Positions 1-9,282 are shown, numbered from the stretch's first letter. The stretch: DNA of 64,000 nt from Sedimentitalea xiamensis (GCF_030164465.1 NZ_JASNJE010000001.1:332646-396645); one strand, 5' to 3'. Notes: generated from the letters alone by a model not told the origin. Program-made: numbers and translations.

Positions 1-854
1 AAAGCGATTCCCAAGTCCTCCACATGATCCGCGGTCTCGCGCAATCCGGCGGTATCGAGCAATGTGACAGCCAATCCATCAAGATCCATCCGGACCTCGA
101 TAACATCACGCGTGGTTCCCGCGAATTCCGATGTGATCGCCGCCTTGCGTCCGGCCAAGGCATTCAAAAGAGTGGATTTTCCCACGTTCGGCGCCCCAAT
201 GATCGCCACCTCGAACCCGTTGCGGATCCGTTCCGCGATCACGACACCGGTCGTCTCACGGGAAAGATCGGTTGAAACCTTGTCCAGAAGCGCAGAGACC
301 TCTGGGGTTACATCCGTGGGGATGTCCTCATCAGCGAAATCAATGGTCGCCTCGATCAAGGAGGCAGCGCGAATGAGATCCATTCTCCAACACTCGGCAA
401 GGTTTCCGAGTTCGCCGCTCAACACCGATTGCGCCTGCTTACGCTGCGCTTCGGTTTCCGCGTCGATCAGATCGGCCAGACCTTCCACTTGGGACAAGTC
501 GAGCTTTGCGTTCTCCAGCGCGCGACGCGTGAACTCCCCAGGATCCGCAAGGCGCAATCCCTCCATCCGGGACAATTCAGTCAGAACCAAAGACACGACG
601 GCCACACTGCCATGAAGTTGCAGTTCAACCACGTCCTCTCCGGTAAAACTGGCCGGTGCGCAAAACGTCAGCACCAGCGCATCGTCCAGCATCCCCCCTG
701 TCCGGTCCCGCAGTTTGACCAGGTTCATACCTCTGGACGGAAGATCGCGGCAGGACAAATCGTGAACAGCGGAATGCGACCGGGGACCGGAAATACGAAT
801 GACCGCTACGCCGGCCTTTCCCTGTGCGCTGGCCAGCGCATAAATTGTATCCAT
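1..854 (-). CDS. mnmE: tRNA uridine-5-carboxymethylaminomethyl GTPase MnmE (C-terminus cut by window edge)
   Basis: MnmE works with MnmG to modify the wobble uridine (xm5U34) of certain tRNAs, using GTP hydrolysis and a formyl-THF-binding N-terminal domain. About 284 codons are visible, open to the window edge. The start ATG at 854 gives [20 protein letters not shown], the usual N-terminus of the family. The G domain is clear: G1 [10 protein letters not shown]2 TTRD and G3 DTAGLRE, read on the minus strand around positions 50-200. The C-terminal G domain end and the CxGK tail lie outside the window. The gene starts 28 bp after the rho stop, same strand, so rho-mnmE are probably co-transcribed. 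In related genomes mnmG, rsmG and parAB follow near the origin. Confidence 0.95.
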   Translation of the reverse strand, partial: MDTIYALASAQGKAGVAVIRISGPRSHSAVHDLSCRDLPSRGMNLVKLRDRTGGMLDDALVLTFCAPASFTGEDVVELQLHGSVAVVSLVLTELSRMEGLRLADPGEFTRRALENAKLDLSQVEGLADLIDAETEAQRKQAQSVLSGELGNLAECWRMDLIRAASLIEATIDFADEDIPTDVTPEVSALLDKVSTDLSRETTGVVIAERIRNGFEVAIIGAPNVGKSTLLNALAGRKAAITSEFAGTTRDVIEVRMDLDGLAVTLLDTAGLRETADHVEDLGIA

Positions 855-882
855 GACATAACCCCGTGCGCGAAGACCCGGA

Positions 883-2154
883 TCAGGTGTTCATAGAATC
901 GAAGAAATCGCTGTTGGATTTGGTCTGCTTAAGTTTGGAAATCAGAAATTCGATAGCATCGGTCGTGCCCATCGGATTCAAGATCCGACGCAGCACGAAC
1001 GTCTTCTGAAGATCGACCTTGTCGACCAACAGATCTTCCTTGCGCGTTCCGGATTTCAGGATGTCGATGGCCGGGAAAACCCGCTTGTCGGCGATCTTGC
1101 GATCCAGAACGATCTCGGAGTTTCCGGTTCCCTTGAACTCCTCAAAGATCACCTCATCCATCCGGCTGCCGGTATCGATCAGCGCAGTGGCGATGATGGT
1201 CAGCGATCCGCCTTCTTCGATGTTGCGCGCTGCACCGAAGAATCGCTTGGGGCGTTGCAGGGCATTGGCGTCGACGCCCCCGGTCAGAACCTTGCCGGAT
1301 GACGGAACGACCGTGTTGAACGCCCTACCGAGTCTTGTGATAGAATCTAAAAGAATAACAACATCTCGTTTATGTTCAACCAGACGCTTCGCCTTTTCAA
1401 TCACCATCTCGGACACGGCCACATGTCTCGTGGCGGGTTCGTCAAAGGTTGACGAGACGACTTCGCCCTTGACCGAACGTTGCATGTCGGTGACTTCTTC
1501 GGGGCGTTCATCGATCAGCAGAACGATCAGATAGCACTCCGGATGGTTCTTTTCGATCGAGTTGGCGATATTCTGCAGTATAACCGTCTTGCCGGTGCGG
1601 GGCGGCGCCACGATCAGCGAACGCTGGCCTTTCCCGATCGGCGCCACCAGATCGATGATCCGGGCCGTGCGATCCTTGATCGTCGGATCCTCGATCTCCA
1701 TCTTCAGACGCTCGTCCGGGTAGAGCGGGGTCAGGTTGTCAAAGGCGATCTTGTGTTTGGCCTTTTCAGGATCTTCAAAGTTGATCTCCGTGACATTGGT
1801 CAGCGCGAAATAGCGTTCGTTTTCGTTCGGCGCCTGGATCACCCCGTAAATCGTATCGCCCGTGCGCAACGAATGCTGGCGGATCATCTCCGGAGACACA
1901 TAAATATCGTCGGGGCCCGGCAGATAGTTCGCCTCCGGCGAACGCAGAAACCCGAACCCGTCCTGGAGAACTTCGAGCACGCCGTCGCCGGACACTTCCC
2001 ATCCTTCGTCCGCGCGTTCGCGCAGGATCTGGAACATCATCTCGCCCTTGCGCATCGTCGATGCGTTTTCGATCTCGAGATCTTCGGCCATCGCCAGAAG
2101 ATCCTTGGGGCTCTTGGCTTTCAGATCGGAAAGGGTCAGTTTTTCTACGGTCAT
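883..2154 (-). CDS. rho: Transcription termination factor Rho
   Basis: Hexameric RNA-dependent ATPase that terminates transcription. The 423-aa product has the N-terminal [20 protein letters not shown] helical domain, the RNA-binding fold ([22 protein letters not shown]), Walker A (PPRTGKT), Walker B ([16 protein letters not shown]) and the secondary RNA-binding region ([22 protein letters not shown]). Length matches the family. The reading frame stays open upstream to 2262, but [15 protein letters not shown] at 2154 is the conserved N-terminus. It lies between hemJ upstream and mnmE downstream on the same strand, the typical alphaproteobacterial setting beside the origin. Confidence 0.97.
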   Translation of the reverse strand: MTVEKLTLSDLKAKSPKDLLAMAEDLEIENASTMRKGEMMFQILRERADEGWEVSGDGVLEVLQDGFGFLRSPEANYLPGPDDIYVSPEMIRQHSLRTGDTIYGVIQAPNENERYFALTNVTEINFEDPEKAKHKIAFDNLTPLYPDERLKMEIEDPTIKDRTARIIDLVAPIGKGQRSLIVAPPRTGKTVILQNIANSIEKNHPECYLIVLLIDERPEEVTDMQRSVKGEVVSSTFDEPATRHVAVSEMVIEKAKRLVEHKRDVVILLDSITRLGRAFNTVVPSSGKVLTGGVDANALQRPKRFFGAARNIEEGGSLTIIATALIDTGSRMDEVIFEEFKGTGNSEIVLDRKIADKRVFPAIDILKSGTRKEDLLVDKVDLQKTFVLRRILNPMGTTDAIEFLISKLKQTKSNSDFFDSMNT

Positions 2155-2279
2155 GATGATACAGCCTGTCTGCGACCGGACCGAACCGGAGGCATTCTGT
2201 CGGAATTGGGAAAACGCCCTGCCCGGACGGGCTGGCTGCGAACGTGTTAGACAAGGTCGCATGGAAAGTCAAACGGTCA

Positions 2280-2729
2280 TCAGAACCTGACGACCACAGC
2301 CAGAACGATCACGATCATCAGAACCGTCGGAACTTCGTTCATCAACCGGAACTGCCGCCCCGTGACGGAATTCCGGCCGTCGGAGAAGTCCTTGAGTCGC
2401 AGCCCGAGCCAATGGTGAAACCAGGTCATGGCCAGAACACAGGCACCTTTCACCCAGGGCCAGACAGCGGACCAATCCACGATCCCCGGCGTGAACACCA
2501 GAAGCAACCCGAATGCCCAAGTGGCGATCATGGCAGGCCGCATGATCAATCGAAGCAGTTTGCCTTCCATCATCTCGAAGACCGGCGCCAGACCGTCGAT
2601 GGCATCGGACCGTTCCACATGATGAACGAACAGCCTCGGCAGGTAAAACAACCCTGCCATCCATGATATCACGGCCATGATGTGAAACGCCTTGGTCCAG
2701 GGATAGATTGAGGTCAGGAAATCGGTCAT
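2280..2729 (-). CDS. hemJ: Protoporphyrinogen oxidase HemJ
   Basis: HemJ oxidises protoporphyrinogen IX to protoporphyrin IX in haem synthesis and is an inner-membrane protein. The 149-aa product has about four hydrophobic helices. It shows the family N-terminus (YPWTKAFHIMAVISWMAGL FYLPRLFVHH), including the His and Arg residues expected near the haem/porphyrin site, and the C-terminal R-x-MNEVPT motif. It is the first leftward gene from the putative replication origin, 125 bp upstream of rho. It begins immediately at the edge of the AT-rich origin region. Confidence 0.92.
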   Translation of the reverse strand: MTDFLTSIYPWTKAFHIMAVISWMAGLFYLPRLFVHHVERSDAIDGLAPVFEMMEGKLLRLIMRPAMIATWAFGLLLVFTPGIVDWSAVWPWVKGACVLAMTWFHHWLGLRLKDFSDGRNSVTGRQFRLMNEVPTVLMIVIVLAVVVRF

Positions 2730-3134
2730 CGGGTCCTCGGCTTTCGCTCCGGTCTAACCAAAATAAATATATATATAAAGATAAGGAAGTTGGTTTTGTA
2801 GGCAGGCCCAGACTCTGTGGATCATTCAGTTCGACGTGGCTTATCCACAAGGCTTGGTGATGTGGAAAAATCGTACACGAGATAAGATTGTGTCTGAAAA
2901 ATAATAATAATACCAATAAGATGCAAGATCCAATCCGGCCAAGATCACGGGGATAAGTCAGGAAGAACCTTGAACATTCGCAGCTATGCCCGGACAGAGG
3001 GTTTTCCTTATCCATGAGGTATGAATAAAGAATGAACCGGACAAGTCGCGCGGGTTTTCCCGGTCTTGCGCGCGGAACCGAAAACCATACAACTCATCTC
3101 CGATGATCCCCTGTCCAGGACCCGAGTTTTCCAC
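2730..3134. other. Putative chromosomal replication origin (oriC)
   Basis: No ORF fits in this 405-bp gap, and the flanking genes diverge from it (hemJ-rho-mnmE to the left, maf-aroE-coaE-dnaQ to the right). A perfect DnaA box TTATCCACA lies at 2841-2849. Matches to the relaxed consensus TTWTNCACA lie at 2861-2869 (minus strand) and 3127-3135 (plus). A one-mismatch box lies at 2816-2824 (minus). AT-rich tracts at about 2757-2786 and 2896-2920 are candidates for the unwinding element. A GANTC (CcrM) site lies at 2811-2815. Alphaproteobacterial origins are known to lie in this gene neighbourhood (haem gene / maf-aroE-coaE-dnaQ). Box positions are seen; origin function is inferred. Confidence 0.8.
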
Positions 3135-3734
3135 ATGGCTATCCCCATCGTCCTTGCGTCCGGTTCCGCGATACGCGCGCAACTTTTGCGCCAAGTCGGT
3201 GTCCCGTTTCAGGTGGTGATCCCGCGCATCGACGAAGATGCGGTCAAGTCGTCGATGGTGGCCGAGACGGCGAAACCGCGCGACATCGCCGACGCATTGG
3301 CCGAAATGAAGGCGCGAAAGGTCAGCGACAAAGTGCCCGGAGCGATGGTCCTGGGATGTGATCAGGTTCTGGATTTTGGCGGAACTCTCCTGTCCAAGCC
3401 GCTGTCGCCGGACGATGCGTTGCATCAGCTTGCCGCGATGCGCGGCGCGCGGCATATGCTCCTGTCCGCGGCGGTGATCTATCAGGACGGCCAGCCGATC
3501 TGGCGGCACGTGGGGCAGGTCCGGCTTCGGATGCGGGATGCGAGCGAGGCCTATCTGAAAGCCTATGTCGACCGGAACTGGGAAACTATCCGCCACGCGG
3601 TCGGGGGCTACAAGATCGAGGAAGAGGGAGTCAGGCTGTTCGCCAGCATTGACGGGGACTATTTTAACGTCTTGGGTATGCCCTTGTTGCCACTACTGAA
3701 TTTTCTGGCGTTGCGAGGAGTGATCGACGGATGA
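3135..3734 (+). CDS. maf: Maf family nucleotide pyrophosphatase
   Basis: Maf proteins hydrolyse non-canonical or modified nucleoside triphosphates and are linked to septum control. The 199-aa product starts MAIPIVLASGSAIRAQLL, the conserved substrate-binding N-terminus, at ATG 3135. It contains GCDQVL (the family's D-Q motif), LSKPLS and the RHAVGGYKIEEEG region. The frame is open upstream to 3066, but ATG 3135 gives the family N-terminus. The start codon is the last base of a DnaA-box match, so the gene abuts the putative origin. Its TGA overlaps the aroE ATG (ATGA), indicating translational coupling in a maf-aroE-coaE-dnaQ operon. Confidence 0.93.
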   Translation: MAIPIVLASGSAIRAQLLRQVGVPFQVVIPRIDEDAVKSSMVAETAKPRDIADALAEMKARKVSDKVPGAMVLGCDQVLDFGGTLLSKPLSPDDALHQLAAMRGARHMLLSAAVIYQDGQPIWRHVGQVRLRMRDASEAYLKAYVDRNWETIRHAVGGYKIEEEGVRLFASIDGDYFNVLGMPLLPLLNFLALRGVIDG

Positions 3735-4564
3735 CACATGACCGTATTCCCCTGGCCGGTGTCATAGGATCGCCGGTCGCCCATTCCAGATCCCCGCAGC
3801 TGCATGGACATTGGCTGAAGTCATTGGGACTGCGCGGGTTTTACATTCCGATGGATGTTGCGCGGGATGATCTTGCGCAGGTTATCCGGACCTTGCCCCG
3901 GATGGGTTTCGTCGGGGCGAACGTCACCGTTCCGCACAAGGAGGCGGTGATGGCGATCGCCGACAAGATTTCCGACCGCGCCACGCTGATCGGTGCCGCG
4001 AACACGCTGATCTTTCGCGAAGACGGAACGATCCATGCCGACAATACGGACGGCTACGGGTTCATCGAGAATCTCCGTCATGGGGCGCCGGACTGGCGCG
4101 CCGACGCGGGTCCGGCAGTGGTTCTGGGAGCCGGCGGAGCGGCGCGGGCGGTCATTGCGGCCCTGACGGATGCCGGTGTGCCCGAGATCGTTCTGAGCAA
4201 CCGCACCCGCGTGCGGGCGGAACGACTGAAGGACGACTTTGGCCAAAGGGTCCAGGTCGTGGACTGGGTTCAGGCAGGAAACGCCCTGGACGATGCCGCG
4301 CTGGTGGTCAATACCACATCGCTCGGAATGGTCGGTCAGCCGGAACTGCGCGTGCCGCTGGATGGCTTGCGAAAGGGGCAGGTCGTGACGGATCTTGTCT
4401 ACACTCCGCTGAAGACACGGCTTCTCGCGGCGGCTGAACAGGTCGGATGCGAAACGGTGGACGGGCTTGGCATGTTGCTGTACCAGGCGGTGCCCGGTTT
4501 CGAACGCTGGTTCGGGGTTCGTCCCGTTGTCGATGACGAAGCCCGGGCGGCGGCCCTGAGATGA
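3731..4564 (+). CDS. aroE: Shikimate dehydrogenase
   Basis: NADPH-dependent reduction of 3-dehydroshikimate to shikimate in aromatic amino acid synthesis. The 277-aa product has the shikimate-binding SPVAHSRSPQLH motif near residue 14, the catalytic Lys in NVTVPHKEAV, the Asp in ADNTDGYGF, the NADP-binding GAGGAARAV loop and the SNRTRVRAERL segment that reads the 2'-phosphate. Length is normal. It overlaps maf by 4 nt at its start and coaE by 4 nt at its end. Confidence 0.96.
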   Translation: MTHDRIPLAGVIGSPVAHSRSPQLHGHWLKSLGLRGFYIPMDVARDDLAQVIRTLPRMGFVGANVTVPHKEAVMAIADKISDRATLIGAANTLIFREDGTIHADNTDGYGFIENLRHGAPDWRADAGPAVVLGAGGAARAVIAALTDAGVPEIVLSNRTRVRAERLKDDFGQRVQVVDWVQAGNALDDAALVVNTTSLGMVGQPELRVPLDGLRKGQVVTDLVYTPLKTRLLAAAEQVGCETVDGLGMLLYQAVPGFERWFGVRPVVDDEARAAALR

Positions 4565-5154
4565 GCTTTCTCCTGGGTCTCACCGGCTCCATCGGAATGG
4601 GCAAGAGCACGACGGCCCGGCTGTTCGTCGAAGAAGGCTGCGCTCTCTGGGATGCGGATGCCGCCGTGCACCGGCTTTATGACCGGGGCGGGGCCGCGGT
4701 CGTTCCCCTGCGTGCCGTCTTTCCCGAAGCAGTGCGCGACGACCGGGTGGACAGGCAGGTCCTGAAGCGGATCATTTCCGAAGACCCCGTCGCGCTGGCC
4801 CGGATTGAAAAGATCGTGCATCCGCTGGTGGCGTCGGACCGAGAGATGTTCAAGACCACGGCCGATGCGGATATACTGGTCTTTGATATTCCTCTGCTTT
4901 TCGAAACCGGCGGTGATGTGCTGATGGACGCTGTGGCCTGCGTTACCGCCCCGGCAGAGGTGCAGGAACAGCGGGTTCTGGAACGCGGAAGCATGACGCG
5001 CGCGCAATTCGAACAGATCAAGAGCAAACAGATGCCGGACGCGGAAAAACGGACCAGATCGGATTTCGTCATCCTTACGGATACGCTGGAACATGCCCGC
5101 ACGCAGGTGCATGATATCGTGACAACGATCAGAGAGCGGCTGGCCCATGCGTGA
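4561..5154 (+). CDS. coaE: Dephospho-CoA kinase
   Basis: Catalyses the last step of coenzyme A synthesis, phosphorylating the 3'-hydroxyl of dephospho-CoA with ATP. The 197-aa product has the P-loop GSIGMGKST at residues 9-17, the CALWDADAAVHRLY region with the catalytic Asp, IVHPLV, and the VFDIPLLFETG core motif. Length is normal. It overlaps aroE by 4 nt and dnaQ by 8 nt, so this is a tightly packed operon. Confidence 0.96.
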   Translation: MSFLLGLTGSIGMGKSTTARLFVEEGCALWDADAAVHRLYDRGGAAVVPLRAVFPEAVRDDRVDRQVLKRIISEDPVALARIEKIVHPLVASDREMFKTTADADILVFDIPLLFETGGDVLMDAVACVTAPAEVQEQRVLERGSMTRAQFEQIKSKQMPDAEKRTRSDFVILTDTLEHARTQVHDIVTTIRERLAHA

Positions 5155-5833
5155 AATCGTCCTTGATACGGAAACCACCGGATTCGACCCGGAAACCGGG
5201 GACAGGATCGTCGAGATCGGCGCGGTGGAGCTATACAATCACATTGCCACGGGCCGGACCTATCACCAGTATATCAATCCGGAACGCTCGATGCCGGCGG
5301 AAGCCTTCGAAGTGCATGGCCTGGGCGACGATTTCCTGCGCGACAAGCCGAGATTCGCGGAGATCGGACAGGCGTTCCTGGATTTCGTGCAGGATTCCAA
5401 GCTGATCATCCACAACGCGTCCTTCGACATGAAGTTCCTGAACGCGGAACTCGGCTGGATGAAGCTGCCGTTGTTGCCGTGGGATCGGGCGATCGACACG
5501 CTCGCCATCGCGCGCCAAAGGTTTCCGGGCTCGCCGGCCAGCCTGGATGCGCTGTGCCGCCGCTTCAACATCGACAACTCCTCGCGCACGCTGCACGGGG
5601 CCTTGCTGGACTCCGAGATCCTAGCGGAAGTTTATCTCGAACTGATCGGCGGTCGTCAGCCGGACCTGTCGCTATCGATCGCAAGCGTCGATTCTGAATC
5701 GGCCACCGGAGGAATATGGCGTCCGATGCCGCGCCCGGCTCCCTTGCCATCCCGGTTGACCGAAGATGAACGCGAGGCGCACGATGCCTTTGTCAAGTCT
5801 CTGGGAGAGTCGGCCCTTTGGGCGCGCGCCTGA
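5147..5833 (+). CDS. dnaQ: DNA polymerase III epsilon subunit (3'-5' proofreading exonuclease)
   Basis: Proofreading subunit of the replicative polymerase. The 228-aa product has the DEDDh motifs: Exo I VLDTETTG near residues 6-12, Exo II around IIHNASFDMKFLNAEL, and the Exo III His/Asp in RTLHGALLDSEILAEVYLEL. The C-terminal tail would bind the alpha subunit. It starts inside coaE (8-nt overlap). It ends 24 bp before the secB stop, which converges from the other strand. Confidence 0.95.
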   Translation: MREIVLDTETTGFDPETGDRIVEIGAVELYNHIATGRTYHQYINPERSMPAEAFEVHGLGDDFLRDKPRFAEIGQAFLDFVQDSKLIIHNASFDMKFLNAELGWMKLPLLPWDRAIDTLAIARQRFPGSPASLDALCRRFNIDNSSRTLHGALLDSEILAEVYLELIGGRQPDLSLSIASVDSESATGGIWRPMPRPAPLPSRLTEDEREAHDAFVKSLGESALWARA

Positions 5834-5857
5834 GATCAGGTCAGGCGCGCCAACCCG

Positions 5858-6364
5858 TCACGCCTTTGCGGTCTGTTCCGCCTGTTGCGCCTGCTGGCGG
5901 CGCGCCAATTCCGCGCGATAGATCTGGACGAAATCGATGTTGTCCAGATTCAGCGGCGGATACCCTCCGTCGCGAGTCACGTCGCTGACGATGCGGCGCA
6001 GGAAGGGAAACAACATCCTCGGACATTCGATCAGAAGAAAGGGATGCAGCTGCTCTTCCGGGACACCTTCGATGTGGAACACGCCGGCGTAGTCGATTTC
6101 CAGCAGGAAAAGCTGGTCCCGGCTTTCCTTGGACTTGGAATCGACGTTCAGCTTGATGGACACTTCATACTGGTTTTCCGTGGACCGCTTCTTGGCGTCC
6201 AGGTTGACCTGGACGTTGACATCGGGCTGCATTTCGCCCGACCCGCCTTTTTGGGCCATGACGTTCTCAAATGACAGATCGCGGACAAACTGCCCCATGA
6301 TGTTCATCTTGACCTGTGGGGCCTGCTGACCACCGGTTGCACCATTTGCGCCGTTTTCGGCCAT
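5858..6364 (-). CDS. secB: Protein-export chaperone SecB
   Basis: SecB keeps preproteins unfolded and hands them to SecA. The 168-aa product has the SecB core (VNLDAKKRSTENQYEVSIKL; LFLLEIDYAGVFHIEGVPEE; LLIECPRMLFPFLRRIVSDV; GGYPPLNLDNIDF) with an Ala/Gly/Gln-rich N-terminus typical of alphaproteobacteria. The start ATG at 6364 has a good Shine-Dalgarno (GAGGAG) just upstream; the open frame to 6379 would need a TTG start. fxsA lies 54 bp upstream on the same strand. Confidence 0.95.
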   Translation of the reverse strand: MAENGANGATGGQQAPQVKMNIMGQFVRDLSFENVMAQKGGSGEMQPDVNVQVNLDAKKRSTENQYEVSIKLNVDSKSKESRDQLFLLEIDYAGVFHIEGVPEEQLHPFLLIECPRMLFPFLRRIVSDVTRDGGYPPLNLDNIDFVQIYRAELARRQQAQQAEQTAKA

Positions 6365-6418
6365 TGAATATCTCCTCAATTCACGTTTGCCGCTGCTTAC
6401 CAGCTTGTTATGCGCATC

Positions 6419-6913
6419 TCAATGCCGCTTGGACCCTTCGACCCATCCCGAAGGCCGTCCGGCGGGCCGGGAAGCAGGGCGAATCTCTTCGTATTCGCCG
6501 TCGATCACGTCGCTGGCTGAATCGTGGGTTCCGTGCGGCGGGGTCGGTCCCATCTGGAACTGCCGAACGACCACGCGGGATCGCAGAAAGCGAAACACGG
6601 CCTTCCGGACAGGGGGCATCAGCAAGGCAAAGCCGACGGCGTCGGTGAAGAAACCGGGGGTCAAAAGCAATGCGCCGGAAAACAGGATCATCGCGCCATG
6701 CGCCAGCGGTTCGGTCGGATCGTTGAGTTCGGAAAAGGAACTTCGCAATTGCCCGAGGGCCATGCGCCCCTGGGTGCGCACGAGCCAGGTGCCGATGACG
6801 GCCGTCAGCACCACGATCGCCAGTGTCGGCCACAGCCCGATCAGCCCGCCGATCTGGATGAACAGGGCGATTTCGATCAGGGGCACCATCAAGAACGCCA
6901 GAAACAGATACAT
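6419..6913 (-). CDS. fxsA: FxsA family membrane protein
   Basis: FxsA is a cytoplasmic-membrane protein; in E. coli its overproduction relieves F-plasmid exclusion of phage T7, and its normal role is unclear. The 164-aa product shows the family pattern: two hydrophobic N-terminal helices (MYLFLAFLMVPLIEIALFI; LAIVVLTAVIGTWLVRTQG), a central GALLLTPGFFTDAVGFALL segment and a polar C-terminus. It lies upstream of secB on the minus strand and is divergent from timA, with a 106-bp intergenic region. Confidence 0.9.
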   Translation of the reverse strand: MYLFLAFLMVPLIEIALFIQIGGLIGLWPTLAIVVLTAVIGTWLVRTQGRMALGQLRSSFSELNDPTEPLAHGAMILFSGALLLTPGFFTDAVGFALLMPPVRKAVFRFLRSRVVVRQFQMGPTPPHGTHDSASDVIDGEYEEIRPASRPAGRPSGWVEGSKRH

Positions 6914-7019
6914 AGTGCGTTTCCTTTCCTTCTGCCGGACGGTAGACTTGATCCCGCCCCTAACCTACATAAGTGCGTAGGGCAGTGCTTACAAAGCCCA
7001 TCGTCTTTACGAGGTCCAA

Positions 7020-7676
7020 ATGAATTCACCGATCATCCAGCTTCTGGTGCTGGCGGGTATCGCCATCTTCCTGATCCTGCGCCTGAAAAGCGTGTTGGGA
7101 TCGCGGGAAGGATTCGAGAAGCCCAACGTGCCGGCGTCGGACTCAAGGCCGGCGCGCGCCGGTTTCGAGGTGATCGAAGGCGGGCCGGATCGTGATATCA
7201 CGGACCATGTTCCCGAGAACAGCCAGCAAGCGCGGGACCTGGCGGCGATGAAGCGGGTCGAACCGTCATTCTCGGTCAGCCAGTTCGTGCAGGGCGCGCG
7301 CGGCGCGTATGAGATGATCGTCATGGGTTTTGAACGCGGCGACCTGAACGATATCCAGCCATTCCTCGCAGAGGATGTATTCGAAACCTTCGTCGATGTG
7401 GTCGCGGCCCGCGAGGATCAGGGTTTGAAGATCGAGGCTGAATTCATCGGGGTGCGTGAAACCGCTATCCAGGGTGTCAATTTCGAAAGGGACACGAACC
7501 TTGCCGAGATCACCATGAGGTTTGTCGGCGAACTGACCTCGGTCGTCCGCAACAAGGAGGGCGAGGTCATCGAAGGCAGTGCGACGACCGTGAAACGGCA
7601 GAAGGATACCTGGACCTTTGCGCGCACCATGGGGTCGAACGATCCCAATTGGTTGCTTGTCGCCACGGACGCATGA
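7020..7676 (+). CDS. Tim44/TimA family putative adaptor protein
   Basis: A 218-aa protein with one N-terminal membrane helix (IIQLLVLAGIAIFLILRL), a short linker and a C-terminal Tim44-like (NTF2-fold) domain with FVQGARGAYEMIVMGFERGD and FLAEDVFETF. Mitochondrial Tim44 tethers the import motor. The bacterial homologue is described as an inner-membrane protein of unclear partners. Its TGA overlaps the mltA ATG by 4 nt, so timA-mltA-smr form a coupled operon. Confidence 0.88.
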   Translation: MNSPIIQLLVLAGIAIFLILRLKSVLGSREGFEKPNVPASDSRPARAGFEVIEGGPDRDITDHVPENSQQARDLAAMKRVEPSFSVSQFVQGARGAYEMIVMGFERGDLNDIQPFLAEDVFETFVDVVAAREDQGLKIEAEFIGVRETAIQGVNFERDTNLAEITMRFVGELTSVVRNKEGEVIEGSATTVKRQKDTWTFARTMGSNDPNWLLVATDA

Positions 7677-8719
7677 TCGCAGCGCTGGGCGCTGTTCTGC
7701 TGGCAGGGGCCGTCCTGATGACTTCCGACAAGGCCCTTGCCGAAACCACTTATGACATCCTCGGTTTCGACGATCTCGACGGTTGGAAGGCCGACGATCA
7801 CGGTGCCGCGCTTGCGGTCTTCCTCAACTCCTGTGCCGATCTCGACGATCCCGACTGGCACCCGGTCTGCGTTGCCGCCAAGACCCAGGCGCCGGGGGCT
7901 GCCCGCGGGTTCTTCGAGACGCTGTTCCGGCCGGTTCTGATCCGCGATGGACAGTCACCGCTTTTTACCGGCTATTTCGAACCGGAGCTGAACGGATCCC
8001 GTCTGCCGACGGACCGATTTCGCCACCCGCTCTACTTAACGCCCCCCGAAGCGGAAAAGTCTCGTCCCTGGCTCAGCCGGCGCGGCTTGCTCGAAACCAA
8101 AAGTTTGGAAAACCGGAATCTGGAAATCGCATGGGTCGACGACCCGGTCGACCTGTTCTTCTTGCAGATCCAGGGATCGGGCCGGATACGGTTGCCGGAT
8201 GGCCAGGTTCTGCGGGTCGGATATGGCGGCACCAATGGACATCCCTACAGGTCCATTGGGGCGGAACTGGTGCGGCGCGGGGTATTCTCTGCCCAGCGGA
8301 TCAGCGCCGAAGGCATCAAATCCTGGATACGACTCAATCCCGAAGCGGGACAGGAGTTGATGTATCACAACCCTTCCTACGTATTTTTCCGTGAGCTGTC
8401 GCATGTCGCGCCCGAGCATGGTCCGCTGGGGGCCATGAACCGGTCCGTGACGCCCCTGCGCAGCGTGGCCGTGGACCCGGAGTTCACGCCGCTCGGAGCG
8501 CCGGTCTGGGTCGAAACGGACGGCGCGTTTTCGCTTCGGCGTTTGATGGTCGCGCAGGACACGGGTTCGGCCATCAAGGGCGCACAGCGCGCGGATATCT
8601 TTTTCGGAACCGGAGCCGCGGCGGGACAGTCCGCCGGGCGGCTGCGCTATCCGGGACGGCTGGTCGTCCTTTTGCCCCTCGAGCGGGCCATGGCCCTCGA
8701 TCCGGATCGCGCGGGATGA
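7673..8719 (+). CDS. mltA: Membrane-bound lytic murein transglycosylase A
   Basis: Cleaves the MurNAc-GlcNAc glycosidic bond of peptidoglycan to form 1,6-anhydro ends. The 348-aa product begins with a signal peptide (MIAALGAVLLAGAVLMTSDKAL...); no lipobox is evident. It has the MltA domain (LFTGYFEPELNGS; DPVDLFFLQIQGSGRIRLPDG) and the C-terminal 3D domain (VAQDTGSAIKGAQRADIFFG) with the catalytic Asp. The start ATG at 7673 gives the ATGA overlap with timA. The 3' end overlaps the Smr gene by 4 nt. Confidence 0.93.
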   Translation: MIAALGAVLLAGAVLMTSDKALAETTYDILGFDDLDGWKADDHGAALAVFLNSCADLDDPDWHPVCVAAKTQAPGAARGFFETLFRPVLIRDGQSPLFTGYFEPELNGSRLPTDRFRHPLYLTPPEAEKSRPWLSRRGLLETKSLENRNLEIAWVDDPVDLFFLQIQGSGRIRLPDGQVLRVGYGGTNGHPYRSIGAELVRRGVFSAQRISAEGIKSWIRLNPEAGQELMYHNPSYVFFRELSHVAPEHGPLGAMNRSVTPLRSVAVDPEFTPLGAPVWVETDGAFSLRRLMVAQDTGSAIKGAQRADIFFGTGAAAGQSAGRLRYPGRLVVLLPLERAMALDPDRAG

Positions 8720-9282
8720 CCCGGCGCAGGTTGACGGCAGAGGAGATCAAGCTGTGGCACCAGGTCGTTGAGAAGACGGAACGCCTGCATACGACGGCGA
8801 ACCCGCCACGGCCCCTGCCCAAGCCCAAGCCCGCCAAGACACCTGCGCCCCGCGTCGCGGCAACGCCCGAGGCGCCGCCGGTCAAACCGGCTCCACGACT
8901 GGGAATCCAAGGGCAAACCCCGAAACCCGAGCCGGTGCTGATGGACCGCAAGGCCTATGGCAGGATGAAGCGCGGCAAGCTGGTGCCGGAACGCCGGATC
9001 GACCTGCACGGTATGACGCTGGACCGGGCGCATCCGGCGCTGACACGATTCATCCTGTCGGCGCAGGCGTCCGGCCTGCGCCTGGTTCTCGTCATCACCG
9101 GCAAGGGCAAGGCCGGTGCCGATGACAGTCCGATTCCTGGAATGCGGGGCATCTTGCGGCGCAACGTGCCGATCTGGCTGTCGATGCCGCCCCTGGCGCA
9201 GGCGGTCATGCAGGTCACGCCGGCGCATGTCAGCCATGGCGGCGAAGGCGCGGTCTATGTCTATCTGCGGCGCTCGCGCTAA
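8716..9282 (+). CDS. Smr/MutS2 C-terminal domain protein
   Basis: A 188-aa protein. The first half is Pro/Lys-rich and probably disordered (PRPLPKPKPAKTPAPR). The C-terminal half is an Smr domain with the signature RIDLHGMTLDRA and the GKGKAG loop. Smr domains are nicking endonucleases or RNA-cleaving modules. The stand-alone form has no settled role in alphaproteobacteria. It is coupled to mltA by a 4-nt overlap. Its stop overlaps by 4 nt the stop of the convergent MFS gene. Confidence 0.88.
   Translation: MTRRRLTAEEIKLWHQVVEKTERLHTTANPPRPLPKPKPAKTPAPRVAATPEAPPVKPAPRLGIQGQTPKPEPVLMDRKAYGRMKRGKLVPERRIDLHGMTLDRAHPALTRFILSAQASGLRLVLVITGKGKAGADDSPIPGMRGILRRNVPIWLSMPPLAQAVMQVTPAHVSHGGEGAVYVYLRRSR

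Noticed and set aside
2155..2262. 36-residue N-terminal extension of Rho
   Set aside because: The conserved Rho N-terminus starts at 2154 ([12 protein letters not shown]); the extension has no family support.
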